Assembly (NCBI GenBank): GCA_052117325.1 | Contig: JBQKJJ010000001.1 | Reading direction: 5' to 3' (one strand) | Length of the DNA: 64,000 bases | Origin: CAG-964 sp902789345 | GTDB taxonomy: Bacteria; Bacillota; Clostridia; Oscillospirales; Acutalibacteraceae | In this document: positions 1-8,984 of the stretch, piece by piece | How positions within the stretch are numbered: the stretch's first letter is position 1 | How the letters are laid out: the number at the start of each line of letters is the position of its first letter | Position numbers and translations under genes: made by a program | Notes under the pieces: generated by a model | What the model was told of the DNA's origin: nothing | The model's database searches: none | What the model saw: the letters and a program-made list of their open reading frames with translations, nothing else

Positions 1-1
1 G

Positions 2-862
2 GGTATTTTTGTAAACTTTGCAAATATTCAGCGTACAAGCCGTAAAAAAGTACCGTTTGGCGTTGCCCAGATTGGTAAGTCTTTCAGAAACGAGATTACG
101 CCGGGTAACTTTATATTCAGAGTAAGAGAGTTTGAGCAGATGGAGCTTGAGTTCTTCTGCAAGCCGGGTACAGACCTTGAGTGGTTTAACTACTGGAGAG
201 GCTTCTGTCGTGACTGGCTGTATTCACTAAATATGAAAGAGGAGAATTTGCGCTTGCGTGACCACTCTGCCGAGGAGCTGTGCTTCTACTCAAAGGCTAC
301 TACAGACTTTGAATATCTGTTCCCATTTGGTTGGGGCGAGCTTTGGGGTGTAGCAGACAGAACAGACTACGACCTAACTCAGCACATTAAAACAAGCGGA
401 AAGAGCCTTGAGTATTTTGACCCTGAAACAAACGAAAAGTATGTACCATATGTTATTGAGCCGTCACTTGGTGTTGAGCGTTTGTTCTTGGCTCTTGTTA
501 CAGAGGCTTATGACGAAGAAGCAGTAACAGAAAAGGATACCAGAGTTGTGCTAAGACTTCACCCGGCACTTGCACCGTTTAAGTGTGCCGTACTTCCTCT
601 TTCAAAGAAGCTATCACCTGAAGCAGACCAAGTTTACACAATGCTTTCAAAGCACTTTATGGTAGACTATGACGAGGCAGGCTCTATTGGCAAGAGATAC
701 CGCAGACAAGACGAAATAGGTACACCGTTCTGCATTACTTATGATTTTGACACAAAGGAAAAGGACGGCTGTGTAACTGTTCGTGACAGAGATACAATGG
801 AGCAGGAAAGAGTTAAGATTGAAGATCTTGTTGAATATATTTCAAAGAAAATTGAATTTTAA
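2..862 (+). CDS. glyQS: Glycyl-tRNA synthetase, single-chain alpha2 type (5' end missing)
   Basis: This enzyme charges tRNA-Gly with glycine in the cytoplasm. The frame is open from base 2, so the coding region enters from outside the window; 286 C-terminal residues remain of a protein usually about 460 long. Visible class II motifs are the motif 2 region (KSFRNEITPGNFIFR, then the REFEQMELEFF stretch) and motif 3 (PSLGVERLFLAL), followed by the anticodon-binding domain starting near RVVLRLHPALAP. This is the eukaryote-like homodimeric form found in many Firmicutes rather than the GlyQ+GlyS tetramer. A terminator follows 38 bases after the stop. Confidence 0.95.
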   Translation, partial: GIFVNFANIQRTSRKKVPFGVAQIGKSFRNEITPGNFIFRVREFEQMELEFFCKPGTDLEWFNYWRGFCRDWLYSLNMKEENLRLRDHSAEELCFYSKATTDFEYLFPFGWGELWGVADRTDYDLTQHIKTSGKSLEYFDPETNEKYVPYVIEPSLGVERLFLALVTEAYDEEAVTEKDTRVVLRLHPALAPFKCAVLPLSKKLSPEADQVYTMLSKHFMVDYDEAGSIGKRYRRQDEIGTPFCITYDFDTKEKDGCVTVRDRDTMEQERVKIEDLVEYISKKIEF

Positions 863-900
863 TTATACAAATCTGTATTAAATCAGCTTTATAAATTTTC

Positions 901-933
901 AGCCTGTTGAGTGTTCTCTCAACAGGCTGTTTT
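901..933 (+). terminator. Intrinsic terminator after glyQS
   Basis: An 11-bp perfect stem (901-911 with 918-928), six-base loop, then GTTTT. It sits just downstream of glyQS. Confidence 0.85.
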
Positions 934-974
934 AAATGCAAAGTCTACATTAGTATATGTAGCTGAAAATTATA

Positions 975-1013
975 AAGAGCCATACTGCTATATAAAAAGC
1001 AGTATGGCCCTTT
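975..1013. terminator. Bidirectional terminator between glyQS and murE
   Basis: Stem 979-989 pairs with 998-1008 and is flanked by AAAG and CTTT that extend it. It lies between two converging genes and would mainly serve murE on the minus strand. Confidence 0.7.
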
Positions 1014-1052
1014 GCTGTTGTAAAAAGTGTTGTAAGAAATACTGTGCAAAAT

Positions 1053-2516
1053 TTATTGCTTAATTCCTGCAAGTACCTGTGCTATAACCTCACGCTCGTC
1101 AAGGTGGTGCTTAACACCGTTAATTTCTTGGTAATCCTCGTGTCCCTTACCGGCAAGCACAATAATATCTCCCGGTTGGCCGTTGTGGATAACCCATTCT
1201 ATAGCCTTGCGGCGGTCAGGTATAACTGTGTATTTACCTGTAGTTTTCTTAATGCCCACAAGTATGTCGTCGATTATTGCAAGAGGCTCCTCTGTTCGTG
1301 GGTTATCGGAGGTTATAACACTAAGGTCAGCCAGTTTGCCCGAGACTTCACCCATACTAAAGCGTCTGTCACGGGAACGGTCGCCTCCACAGCCAAACAG
1401 GCAAACAAGCCTTGTTGGGTTGTATTCCCTTAGAGTAGTAAGCAGACTTTCAAGGGACATTGCGTTATGAGCATAGTCTATCATCAGTGTAAAATCGTCA
1501 GAAACCTTTATCATTTCAATTCTGCCCTTTACCTTTGCGTCTTTTAATGCACTGCAAATGGTATCGCCGTCAATGCCGAAGTAGTTGCATATAGCAATGG
1601 CAGTAAGTGAGTTGTACACGCTGAACTTACCCGGCAGGTCAATTTCTACCCTCATATTTGCTTTGCCCTGTAGGTCATAGTCTATGCCCAGGTAGCCCTT
1701 GCCCGATACAAGCTTAGTGTTTGTTGCACGAAAATCGGCTTTTTCTGAAAAGCCATAGGTAACTATATCGCAGCTTGCATTATTTATAATGTAGTCTGCG
1801 TGTTTATCGTCAATATTTACTATACCGTGGCGGCACTGCTTAAACAGCAGACTTTTGCAGCGGAGATAATCATCAAAATCCTTATGCTCATGAGGGCCAA
1901 TGTGGTCAGGCTCAATATTTGTAAAAATACCGATTTCAAATGTAAAGCCGGCAGTACGGTGCAGCATAAGACCTTGGGAAGAAACCTCCATTACTACGCA
2001 GTCGCAGTCGCAGTCAACCATTTGCTTAAAATAATCCTGCAAAACATATGATTCTGGCGTGGTGTTACTCGCCTTTATAACCTTATCGCCGATAATCGTT
2101 TCTATAGTGCCTACAAGTCCGCATTTGTGACCTGCACTGTCAAGAATTGATTTTACCAAATATGTAGTAGTGGTTTTTCCTTTAGTACCTGTTATGCCTA
2201 TTACCTTTAATTTGTCAGCAGGATTGCCAAAATATTCGGCTGATATGCAGGCAAGCGCATAACGGCTGTCATCTACCTTTATAACCGTAACGTTTTCAGG
2301 CACGGTTACATCGTCCTCTACAACCAAAGCTGACGCACCTTTATTAACTGCCATTTCGGCAAACTTGTGTCCGTCAGCAACGGCGCCCTTTATGCAGATA
2401 AACAGAGATCCGTTTTCAACCTTTCTGGAATCATATATAACGGTAGTTATATCAACATCTACCGTACCCTGAACACAGGTGTATTTAAGCTTCTTAAGTA
2501 AATCAACAAGCTTCAT
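1053..2516 (-). CDS. murE: UDP-MurNAc-L-Ala-D-Glu:meso-DAP ligase
   Basis: Cytoplasmic Mur ligase that adds the third residue of the peptidoglycan stem peptide with ATP. The 487 residues match the family length. The ATP-binding GTKGKT loop is at residues 110-115, and the DNPR motif at 404-407 is the signature for binding meso-diaminopimelate rather than lysine; the C-terminal GKGHE segment is also present. The start is the ATG at 2516, preceded by AAAGGAG. It stands alone on the minus strand, away from the usual mur/dcw cluster. The DAP specificity is inferred from DNPR. Confidence 0.93.
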   Translation of the reverse strand: MKLVDLLKKLKYTCVQGTVDVDITTVIYDSRKVENGSLFICIKGAVADGHKFAEMAVNKGASALVVEDDVTVPENVTVIKVDDSRYALACISAEYFGNPADKLKVIGITGTKGKTTTTYLVKSILDSAGHKCGLVGTIETIIGDKVIKASNTTPESYVLQDYFKQMVDCDCDCVVMEVSSQGLMLHRTAGFTFEIGIFTNIEPDHIGPHEHKDFDDYLRCKSLLFKQCRHGIVNIDDKHADYIINNASCDIVTYGFSEKADFRATNTKLVSGKGYLGIDYDLQGKANMRVEIDLPGKFSVYNSLTAIAICNYFGIDGDTICSALKDAKVKGRIEMIKVSDDFTLMIDYAHNAMSLESLLTTLREYNPTRLVCLFGCGGDRSRDRRFSMGEVSGKLADLSVITSDNPRTEEPLAIIDDILVGIKKTTGKYTVIPDRRKAIEWVIHNGQPGDIIVLAGKGHEDYQEINGVKHHLDEREVIAQVLAGIKQ

Positions 2517-2563
2517 AGCTAAATTATCTCCTTTAATAAATTTAATAAAAATATCTACAATTT

Positions 2564-2592
2564 AATTTACAATATTATACGGCGTATGTCAA
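2564..2592 (-). promoter_or_regulatory. Candidate murE promoter
   Basis: On the minus strand TTGACA (2592-2587) is followed after 17 bases by TAAATT (2569-2564), about 50 bases upstream of the murE start. The -10 is weak. Confidence 0.4.
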
Positions 2593-2599
2593 TGTAAAT

Positions 2600-2960
2600 A
2601 TGATTTGTAAAAGTAATGATAACTTTATTTTTATGCGGCGCTGGGTATTTTATATTTGATAGAAACAATGGCTTAGTTATAAAAATAAGGTATATATCCT
2701 GCATTTTGTTTAAAATGATAACCCTTTATTAAAAATGCGGAATATAATAGCTGTTTGGGCATATATTAATAATAAGGCTTGTACAATATACACATAAATA
2801 ATAATTTTATTTGACAATGACGTCAAAAGGTGTATTGTTAATGTGAATAATTTTAAGAAACAAAATTGTTTAATAAAACGGAGTAAAATAAATTCTTTGT
2901 TGAAAATAAACAAAATGGCAGTTAGAAATATATTAATATAACTAAAATAACTAAAATATA
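2600..2960. other. AT-rich intergenic stretch, no gene seen
   Basis: Between murE and the malE promoter there is about 360 bases of AT-rich DNA with no convincing start, ribosome site or conserved-looking frame. A tandem of ACTAAAATA at about 2941-2958 abuts the malE -35 and could act as an UP-type element. Confidence 0.5.
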
Positions 2961-2989
2961 TTGCATTTCGTACCTGTCTATGCTATTAT
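2961..2989 (+). promoter_or_regulatory. Promoter of the maltodextrin operon
   Basis: TTGCAT (2961-2966), 17-base spacer, extended -10 TGC-TATTAT (TATTAT 2984-2989). An 11-base palindrome ACTAC-A-GTAGT at 2991-3001 covers the predicted start of transcription and could be an operator; that part is speculation. Confidence 0.65.
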
Positions 2990-3104
2990 TACTACAGTAG
3001 TTATGACATTGTGTAAGCTGTCTAATTACGCATCAGTATGCAGTTTAAACAACTGTCAGTGAGTTAAAAGATATTTATATTTTTTAGAAAGAAGGAAAAA
3101 GATA

Positions 3105-4460
3105 ATGTTCAGTAAAACAAAGAAAGTTGCCGGTGTAGCTTTGGCAGCGGCAATGGTTGTTACAGCTTTTGCAGGCTGCGGCGGCGGTAGCAACGGTTCA
3201 AGTTCAAACACAAGCTCAGGTTCAAATTCAAACACAAGCGCAAGCAGTAAGCAGGAAGTTAAGGCGATTACAGTTGACGAAATGCTTAAGGATGCTGACC
3301 TTGCTCTTAAAGATGAGGGTAAAAATGAGCAGGTTTCTCTAAAGGTATGGGCACCATCAGATGCTTTAGATACATTTGAGGAGCAGTGCAAAGCATTTAC
3401 TGATAATTTCAGCGACAGAAAGATTAAAATTGAAGTTGTAGCACAGGGTGAGTCCGATGCTGCAGCTAACGTAATGAACGACCCATCAGCAGCTGCCGAT
3501 GTATTCGGTTTCGTATCTGACCAGGCTTCTAAGCTATATCCGGGCGGATATGTATCTCCTGTAAGAGCTCAGTATGCAGCAGCTATTAAGGATACAAACC
3601 TACAGGGCGCTATTGATGTTGCTTCTAACGACGGTAACTTGGTTTCTTTCCCGGAAACAGGTGATAACGGTTACTTTATTTACTATAACAAGTCATTGAT
3701 TTCTGAGGATCAGATTAAGTCTCTTGAGGGAATTATGAAGGCTTGTGACGACCAGGGTAAAAACTTTATGATGAATCTTGGCAACGGTTTCTACGGTTGT
3801 GTAATTCCTCTAACAGCAGGCGGCACATACGAGCTTGATGCTGACGGTAACCAGGTTCTTAACTATGATAAGGATAAGACAGTTAAGGTTGCTAAGGCTT
3901 TTGCTGATTTGCTTGCAAATGATTCACACTTTGTAAATGATGATACAGATAAGGTGCTTGCTTCTCAGCTAAGAACTAAGAAGGCTCTTGCAGGTGTATC
4001 AGGTACTTGGAAGCTTAACGCTATGAAGAAGGCACTTGGCGATGATTTTGCTTGTGCTAAGCTGCCTACAATTAAGGTAGATGGTAAAGACACTGATATG
4101 ATTTCAATGTTCGGTTACAAGCTAATCGGTGTAAACGCTAATACAAAGTATCCATACACAGCTCAAGCTCTTGCATATTACCTATCCGGTGAGAAGTGCC
4201 AGCAGGAAAGAATGGAGAAGCTAGGTTGGGGTCCTTCAATCACAAAGATGGTTGAAAGTGATGATGTTAAGAACAACACTTGCCTAAAGGCTGTTTATGA
4301 GCAGCAGGCTCACTCAGTACCACAGATCGGTTTGGCAGGTTCTTTCTGGGATCCAACAGGTGCATTCGGTTCTTACTGTGTAGAGAAGAAGAACGACCTT
4401 ACAGAAGCTGGTCTTGGCAAAGCTTTTGATGATATGGTTAAGAGTATCACAGCTGTTTAA
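3105..4460 (+). CDS. Maltodextrin-type ABC transporter substrate-binding lipoprotein
   Basis: Family 1 extracellular solute-binding protein that would capture malto-oligosaccharides and deliver them to the downstream permeases. The N-terminus is a lipoprotein signal peptide ending in the lipobox AFAGC, followed by a Gly/Ser/Asn-rich tether (about residues 25-50), then a MalE-like body of 451 residues total. The start is ATG 3105 with AAGGA at 3092-3096. It is first of three genes with malF and malG, downstream of a good promoter. The sugar specificity is inferred from the MalFG partners and the adjacent GH13 enzyme; a related oligosaccharide is possible. Confidence 0.85.
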   Translation: MFSKTKKVAGVALAAAMVVTAFAGCGGGSNGSSSNTSSGSNSNTSASSKQEVKAITVDEMLKDADLALKDEGKNEQVSLKVWAPSDALDTFEEQCKAFTDNFSDRKIKIEVVAQGESDAAANVMNDPSAAADVFGFVSDQASKLYPGGYVSPVRAQYAAAIKDTNLQGAIDVASNDGNLVSFPETGDNGYFIYYNKSLISEDQIKSLEGIMKACDDQGKNFMMNLGNGFYGCVIPLTAGGTYELDADGNQVLNYDKDKTVKVAKAFADLLANDSHFVNDDTDKVLASQLRTKKALAGVSGTWKLNAMKKALGDDFACAKLPTIKVDGKDTDMISMFGYKLIGVNANTKYPYTAQALAYYLSGEKCQQERMEKLGWGPSITKMVESDDVKNNTCLKAVYEQQAHSVPQIGLAGSFWDPTGAFGSYCVEKKNDLTEAGLGKAFDDMVKSITAV

Positions 4461-4497
4461 TCATAGTCTGAATTTCGGTATAGAATAGTTTATTTTA

Positions 4498-4534
4498 CGC
4501 TCAAGCAGTCTATGTTTTATAGGCTGCTTGAGCG
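4498..4534 (+). other. Intercistronic hairpin between binding-protein gene and malF
   Basis: A 16-bp stem (4498-4513 with 4519-4534, one G-T pair) with a five-base loop. There is no T tract after it, so it is more likely an mRNA-stabilising or processing hairpin than a terminator. Confidence 0.75.
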
Positions 4535-4592
4535 GTCAAAAGTATATTAAGAGAAAATATATTAAAAGGCTCGAAAAAAGGGGAGTAAAATA

Positions 4593-6092
4593 ATGAACTA
4601 CATTGATTATGTACAGCTCAACCCTTTCCAAAAATTTGTTTATAAGCTAAAAAGCTTTTTTATGGCTATTCCGGGTGCTTTGGCAGGATTTTTTAAAGCA
4701 GTAGGAAAGGCTATAGTAGCGTTCTTTGTAGGTATTGGAAATTTCTTTAAAGATTATGCCAATAACTTTGCAGTAGGTGGCTTGGCAACTAAGCTTTCAT
4801 ATGTAATTATGGGTGCCGGTTGCTTCTTAAACAGACAAATTATTAAGGGTGTTCTTTTCCTAGCGATGGAAGTAGGGTTTATAGCCTATATGGTAGGCTT
4901 TGGCGGCGGTTATCTGTCACAGTTTGGTACTCTTGGTACCAAAGAGGCATATACAGGTCTGGATGATTTTGGTATGCCTGTAAAGGTTGAGGGCGATAAC
5001 TCAATGCTTATCCTTTTGTTTGGTACACTTACACTTGTTATAATTGTTTTATTCATTTATCTATACATACTAAACATAAAGGTTGCAGTTAATAACGAAA
5101 AAACAGTTAAGGCCGGTAACAGACCAAATACAATTTTGCAGGATCTTAAGCTTTTGCTTGACGAAAAGTTCCATGTAACAATGTTGGCTGTTCCAACAAC
5201 ATTAATAAGCTGCTTTACAATTTTGCCGCTTATTTTTATGATATTAATTGCGTTCACAAACTTTGACCACGACCACCAGCCACCTAACCAGTTGTTTAAA
5301 TGGGTAGGCTTCGGCAACTTTGGTGATATTTTTATAAGCAACCAGCTTTATGCTCAAACATTTGGTAAAATCCTTGGTTGGACACTTATTTGGGCAGTTG
5401 TTGCTACATTCTCTTGTTATATCCTTGGTGTAATAGTTGCACTTATGATTAACAAGAAGGGCTTAAAGTGTAAATCTATATTTAGAACCTGCTTTGTTAT
5501 GGCAGTTGCTGTACCTCAGTTCGTAACATTGCTGTTGATGGCTCAGATGCTTTCACAGAGTGGTGTTGTAAATGTTATTTTACATAACCTAGGTTGGGTT
5601 GATCAGCCGATTAAATTCTTGACCGATACTTCCAACCCAACAATGGCAAAGATTACAATTATTATTGTAAATATTTGGATAGGTATTCCATACACAATTT
5701 TAAGTACAACAGGTATTCTTATGAATATTCCTGAAGATTTGTATGAGTCCGCTCGTATTGACGGTGCTTCACCGTTTGTTCAGTTTATGAAGATTACACT
5801 GCCATACTTGATTTTCGTTACTACACCACAGCTAATTTCTACATTTGTTGGTAACATTAACAACTTTAATGTTATATTCCTGCTTAGCGGCGGTGGCCCT
5901 TCAAATGTACATATGTACCAGGCCGGTGAAACAGACTTGCTTGTTACATGGCTGTACAAATTGACTATGAATAATAACGATAACAACTTGGCTGCTGCCA
6001 TTGGTATTATAGTATTTGTAATTTGTGGTACCTTGTCACTAATTACATTTAATAATACTAAGTCAGTTAAAGACGAGGGGGCATTCGGATGA
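4593..6092 (+). CDS. malF: Maltodextrin ABC transporter permease, MalF type
   Basis: Inner-membrane permease of the binding-protein-dependent sugar importer. At 499 residues it is larger than simple permeases: the first about 200 residues contain an amphipathic start, extra membrane segments and a loop, as in MalF proteins, before the core permease domain. The EAA loop that contacts the ATPase is visible as ESARIDGASPFVQFMKITLP near residue 390. ATG 4593 follows a GGGGAG ribosome site. The 3' end overlaps malG by four bases (ATGA), so the two are translationally coupled. Confidence 0.9.
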   Translation: MNYIDYVQLNPFQKFVYKLKSFFMAIPGALAGFFKAVGKAIVAFFVGIGNFFKDYANNFAVGGLATKLSYVIMGAGCFLNRQIIKGVLFLAMEVGFIAYMVGFGGGYLSQFGTLGTKEAYTGLDDFGMPVKVEGDNSMLILLFGTLTLVIIVLFIYLYILNIKVAVNNEKTVKAGNRPNTILQDLKLLLDEKFHVTMLAVPTTLISCFTILPLIFMILIAFTNFDHDHQPPNQLFKWVGFGNFGDIFISNQLYAQTFGKILGWTLIWAVVATFSCYILGVIVALMINKKGLKCKSIFRTCFVMAVAVPQFVTLLLMAQMLSQSGVVNVILHNLGWVDQPIKFLTDTSNPTMAKITIIIVNIWIGIPYTILSTTGILMNIPEDLYESARIDGASPFVQFMKITLPYLIFVTTPQLISTFVGNINNFNVIFLLSGGGPSNVHMYQAGETDLLVTWLYKLTMNNNDNNLAAAIGIIVFVICGTLSLITFNNTKSVKDEGAFG

Positions 6093-6943
6093 TAAAGAGT
6101 TACAAAGCAAGAAGAACTGTAGCAAATACACTAATCTATGTAATTCTTACAATTCTTTCAATTATTTGGATCCTTCCTTTGGTGTGGATCGTTATGACAT
6201 CGTTCTCCGGTGAGGAGGCAACATTTATTGACCATGTCATTCCAACTAGCTGGACATTTGACCATTACATAGATTTGTTTACAAATACTAAAGTATTTGA
6301 TTATCCTAGGGCATTTTTGAATACATTAATCATTTCTATATTCTCCTGCATTATTTCTACATTTAGCGTACTGATGGTATCATATGCATTTAGTAGATTA
6401 AGATTTAAGGCAAGAAAACCGTTTATGAATGTGGCAATGATTCTGGGTATGTTCCCTGGATTTATGACAATGATAGCTATTTACTATATCCTAAAGGTAG
6501 TAGGCTTGTCACAGAACATTGTTGGACTTATTATAGTATATTCTGCAGGTGCGGCTCTTAACTACTTTATTTCAAAGGGCTTCTTTGATACTGTTCCTAA
6601 AGCACTTGATGAGGCTGCTACCATTGACGGTGCAACAAAGAACCAGATTTTCTGGAAGATTATTCTGCCAATGTCAAAGCCTATCGTAGTATATACAGTA
6701 TTGACAACATTTATCGCACCATGGACCGACTTTATTTTGGCAAAGATGCTTCTTCGTGATGCTACCGACCAATATACAGTTGCACTGGTTCTATGGAATA
6801 TGACAGACAAGGAAAAGGTTGATACATTCTTCTATAATTTCTGCGCAGGTGCAGTTATAGTTGCTGTTCCTATCACAGCGTTGTTCTTGAAGATGCAGAA
6901 GTTCTATGTAGAAGGTATTACAGGCGGTGCTGTAAAGGGTTAA
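6089..6943 (+). CDS. malG: Maltodextrin ABC transporter permease, MalG type
   Basis: Second membrane subunit of the importer, 284 residues with six predicted membrane segments. The EAA motif reads DEAATIDGATKNQIFWKIIL. It starts within the malF stop (ATGA overlap), with AGGGGG just upstream inside malF. A strong terminator follows. No malK ATPase gene is found next to it, so the importer presumably uses a shared multitask ATPase (MsmX type) encoded elsewhere. Confidence 0.92.
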   Translation: MIKSYKARRTVANTLIYVILTILSIIWILPLVWIVMTSFSGEEATFIDHVIPTSWTFDHYIDLFTNTKVFDYPRAFLNTLIISIFSCIISTFSVLMVSYAFSRLRFKARKPFMNVAMILGMFPGFMTMIAIYYILKVVGLSQNIVGLIIVYSAGAALNYFISKGFFDTVPKALDEAATIDGATKNQIFWKIILPMSKPIVVYTVLTTFIAPWTDFILAKMLLRDATDQYTVALVLWNMTDKEKVDTFFYNFCAGAVIVAVPITALFLKMQKFYVEGITGGAVKG

Positions 6944-6983
6944 TCCTATTAACTGCTATAGCATTTAGATTGTTTACAAACTT

Positions 6984-7015
6984 AGAGGTGAAGGCTGTGT
7001 CTTCACCTCTATTTG
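6984..7015 (+). terminator. Terminator after malG
   Basis: Perfect 10-bp stem (6984-6993 with 7001-7010), seven-base loop, then ATTTGT. It separates the transporter from the GH13 gene. Confidence 0.75.
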
Positions 7016-7188
7016 TATATAAAGCATTTGTAAAAATGGTTTTGGAAAATGGGCTACAGAAAAATTAATATAGATATTTTCCAAAGCAAAATCTACAAAT
7101 GACTTAAAAATATTATTAGTATTATTATCAGCTTTATACTCATTAAACAAATATTAGTTGTAAATTACAAAACATAAGGAGAAGATTT

Positions 7189-8817
7189 ATGCTTAAAAAA
7201 TTTATAGCAATAGCAATGGCGGCTGCACTGTGCTGCGGTGCAATGACGGCCTGCACCGGCGGTGAGCAGCAGGACGAACAGAAAAAGGAAACACCAAAGG
7301 CTGTGCAGTCAACCGATAATTACAGAAATTTTTACCAAATATTTATGTATAGCTTTTGTGATTCAAATGATGACGGTGTAGGAGATTTTAAGGGAATTAT
7401 AAGTAAGCTGGACTATCTTAACGACGGCGACCCGAACAGCGGCAACGACTTAGGTATAGACGGCATATGGCTTACACCTATAAATCCGTCAGAGTCTTAC
7501 CACAAATATTCGGTAGAGAATTATATGGATGTTGATAAGGACTTTGGTACACTTGATGATTTTAAAACACTGCTTAAAGAAGCAGACAAGCGTGGCATTA
7601 ATGTAATAATTGACCTTGTTTTGAATCATTCTTCAGACAAACACCCGTGGTTTGAAAAAGCCTGCCAAGAGGTAAAGAAAGGTAAACTGGACGGCTATGC
7701 ACAGTACTATCACATTGTAAAAAAGGACGATGAGGTTGGCAGCAGTACCTATTTGCGTATAGACGGCACCGACTATTATTATGAGGCTAATTTTGACAAA
7801 TCAATGCCTGAGCTAAACCTTTCAAATAAAAAGGTGCGTGAAGAAATAAAGAAAATAATGAAGTTTTGGTTGGATATGGGTGTTTCCGGCTTTAGACTTG
7901 ACGCTATAAAATACTACGATACAGGCGGTGACGACGGTCAGGAATTTTGTAAATGGCTGGTTGACACAGCAAAGGATATTAAAAAGGATGCCTACATTGT
8001 AGGTGAGAATTGGTCGGGAACAAGCCAAATTGCAAACTGGTATTCTACCGGAATTGACAGTCAGTTTAATTTCCCAATGAGCCAGGCTATCGGTACATAT
8101 GATACCGCAGTACGCAGCAGTGACGCTAAAAAGCTTTGTAATTCCGTAAAATCTTGGGGTGAAACTATAGCCGAAAAGAATGAAAATGCTATCGACTGTT
8201 CCTTCCTTTCTAACCATGACATTGCAAGAAGCGGTGCGGCACTGGGTAAAAACCTGCAAAACGAAAAAATGGCAGCTATGTGTTATATGCTTTCACCCGG
8301 AAATCCATTTATTTATTATGGTGAAGAGGTAGGCCTGCTTGGCAGTACAGATAACGACGGCTCATACCGTTTGCCAATGCCTTGGAATGGCACAGAGTGG
8401 GAAAATATTCACTTGCCAAGCATTGCTCTTTCAATCGGTGAGGAATCTGTTGTTACAACAGTTGAAAAAGCGCAAAAGGACGATAATTCACTGCTAAAAA
8501 CATACCAACAGCTTATTAAACTAAAGCTGCAAAACCCTGAAATTGCCAGAGGTAAAATTACCGATGTTATAGAAAGCGGCAGTAACAATGCGGCAGGCTA
8601 TGTTACAAAATACAATGACAGCGGAGTTATTATATTCTATAACCTAAGCAAAGAGAAATCTGCTACTGTTGATGTGCCAAAGGATAAGCTGGATTATTCC
8701 GGCATTGTTGGACAGGTAACAGCTCAGGACCCTGACAGCAACGGCAACTATGCGCATGCAACGCTTGACGGCACAAGCCTTACAATTCCGCCTATGACAG
8801 TAGTAGTGCTGAAATAA
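7189..8817 (+). CDS. Extracellular GH13 alpha-amylase-family lipoprotein
   Basis: Glycoside hydrolase of the alpha-amylase clan, predicted to cut alpha-1,4-glucans at the cell surface. Residues 1-22 are a lipoprotein signal with lipobox MTAC, followed by a short polar tether. GH13 conserved regions are all visible: DLVLNHSS, the nucleophile region GFRLDA, the acid/base region VGENW and FLSNHD. A calcium-site-like DSNDDGVGDF lies near the start of the barrel. There is no dockerin or obvious carbohydrate-binding module. At 542 residues it is typical of amylase/neopullulanase-like enzymes; the exact specificity cannot be read. An AAGGAG site precedes ATG 7189. Its position after malEFG-type genes suggests that it feeds the importer. 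Confidence 0.9.
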   Translation: MLKKFIAIAMAAALCCGAMTACTGGEQQDEQKKETPKAVQSTDNYRNFYQIFMYSFCDSNDDGVGDFKGIISKLDYLNDGDPNSGNDLGIDGIWLTPINPSESYHKYSVENYMDVDKDFGTLDDFKTLLKEADKRGINVIIDLVLNHSSDKHPWFEKACQEVKKGKLDGYAQYYHIVKKDDEVGSSTYLRIDGTDYYYEANFDKSMPELNLSNKKVREEIKKIMKFWLDMGVSGFRLDAIKYYDTGGDDGQEFCKWLVDTAKDIKKDAYIVGENWSGTSQIANWYSTGIDSQFNFPMSQAIGTYDTAVRSSDAKKLCNSVKSWGETIAEKNENAIDCSFLSNHDIARSGAALGKNLQNEKMAAMCYMLSPGNPFIYYGEEVGLLGSTDNDGSYRLPMPWNGTEWENIHLPSIALSIGEESVVTTVEKAQKDDNSLLKTYQQLIKLKLQNPEIARGKITDVIESGSNNAAGYVTKYNDSGVIIFYNLSKEKSATVDVPKDKLDYSGIVGQVTAQDPDSNGNYAHATLDGTSLTIPPMTVVVLK

Positions 8818-8868
8818 GCAGGGAAAAAGCGCAAAAGATTGATATAGGTAAAAGAATGTAATTTTTCG

Positions 8869-8897
8869 TTGTAAAAAGCGGCTGTATATGATAAAAT
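8869..8897 (+). promoter_or_regulatory. Promoter of purL
   Basis: TTGTAA (8869-8874), 17-base spacer, extended -10 TGA-TAAAAT (TAAAAT 8892-8897). No purine riboswitch-like fold was recognised in the roughly 80-base leader. Confidence 0.6.
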
Positions 8898-8984
8898 CAA
8901 TTAGTATAGTTTATGCGCAAAATGATATGCGTAGGCTGTTGTAAAGGAATTAGCAATTTTTCTTTTTGAAAGGAATGATTATTA

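Noticed and set aside
2710..2913. 67-codon minus-strand frame upstream of the maltodextrin operon
   Set aside because: Phe/Ile/Leu-rich translation of AT-rich DNA, no ribosome site.
7189..8817. Dockerin in the GH13 lipoprotein based on a DSNDDGVGD segment
   Set aside because: This is the usual calcium-site-like loop near the GH13 N-terminus; it occurs once and lacks the duplicated dockerin helix pattern.
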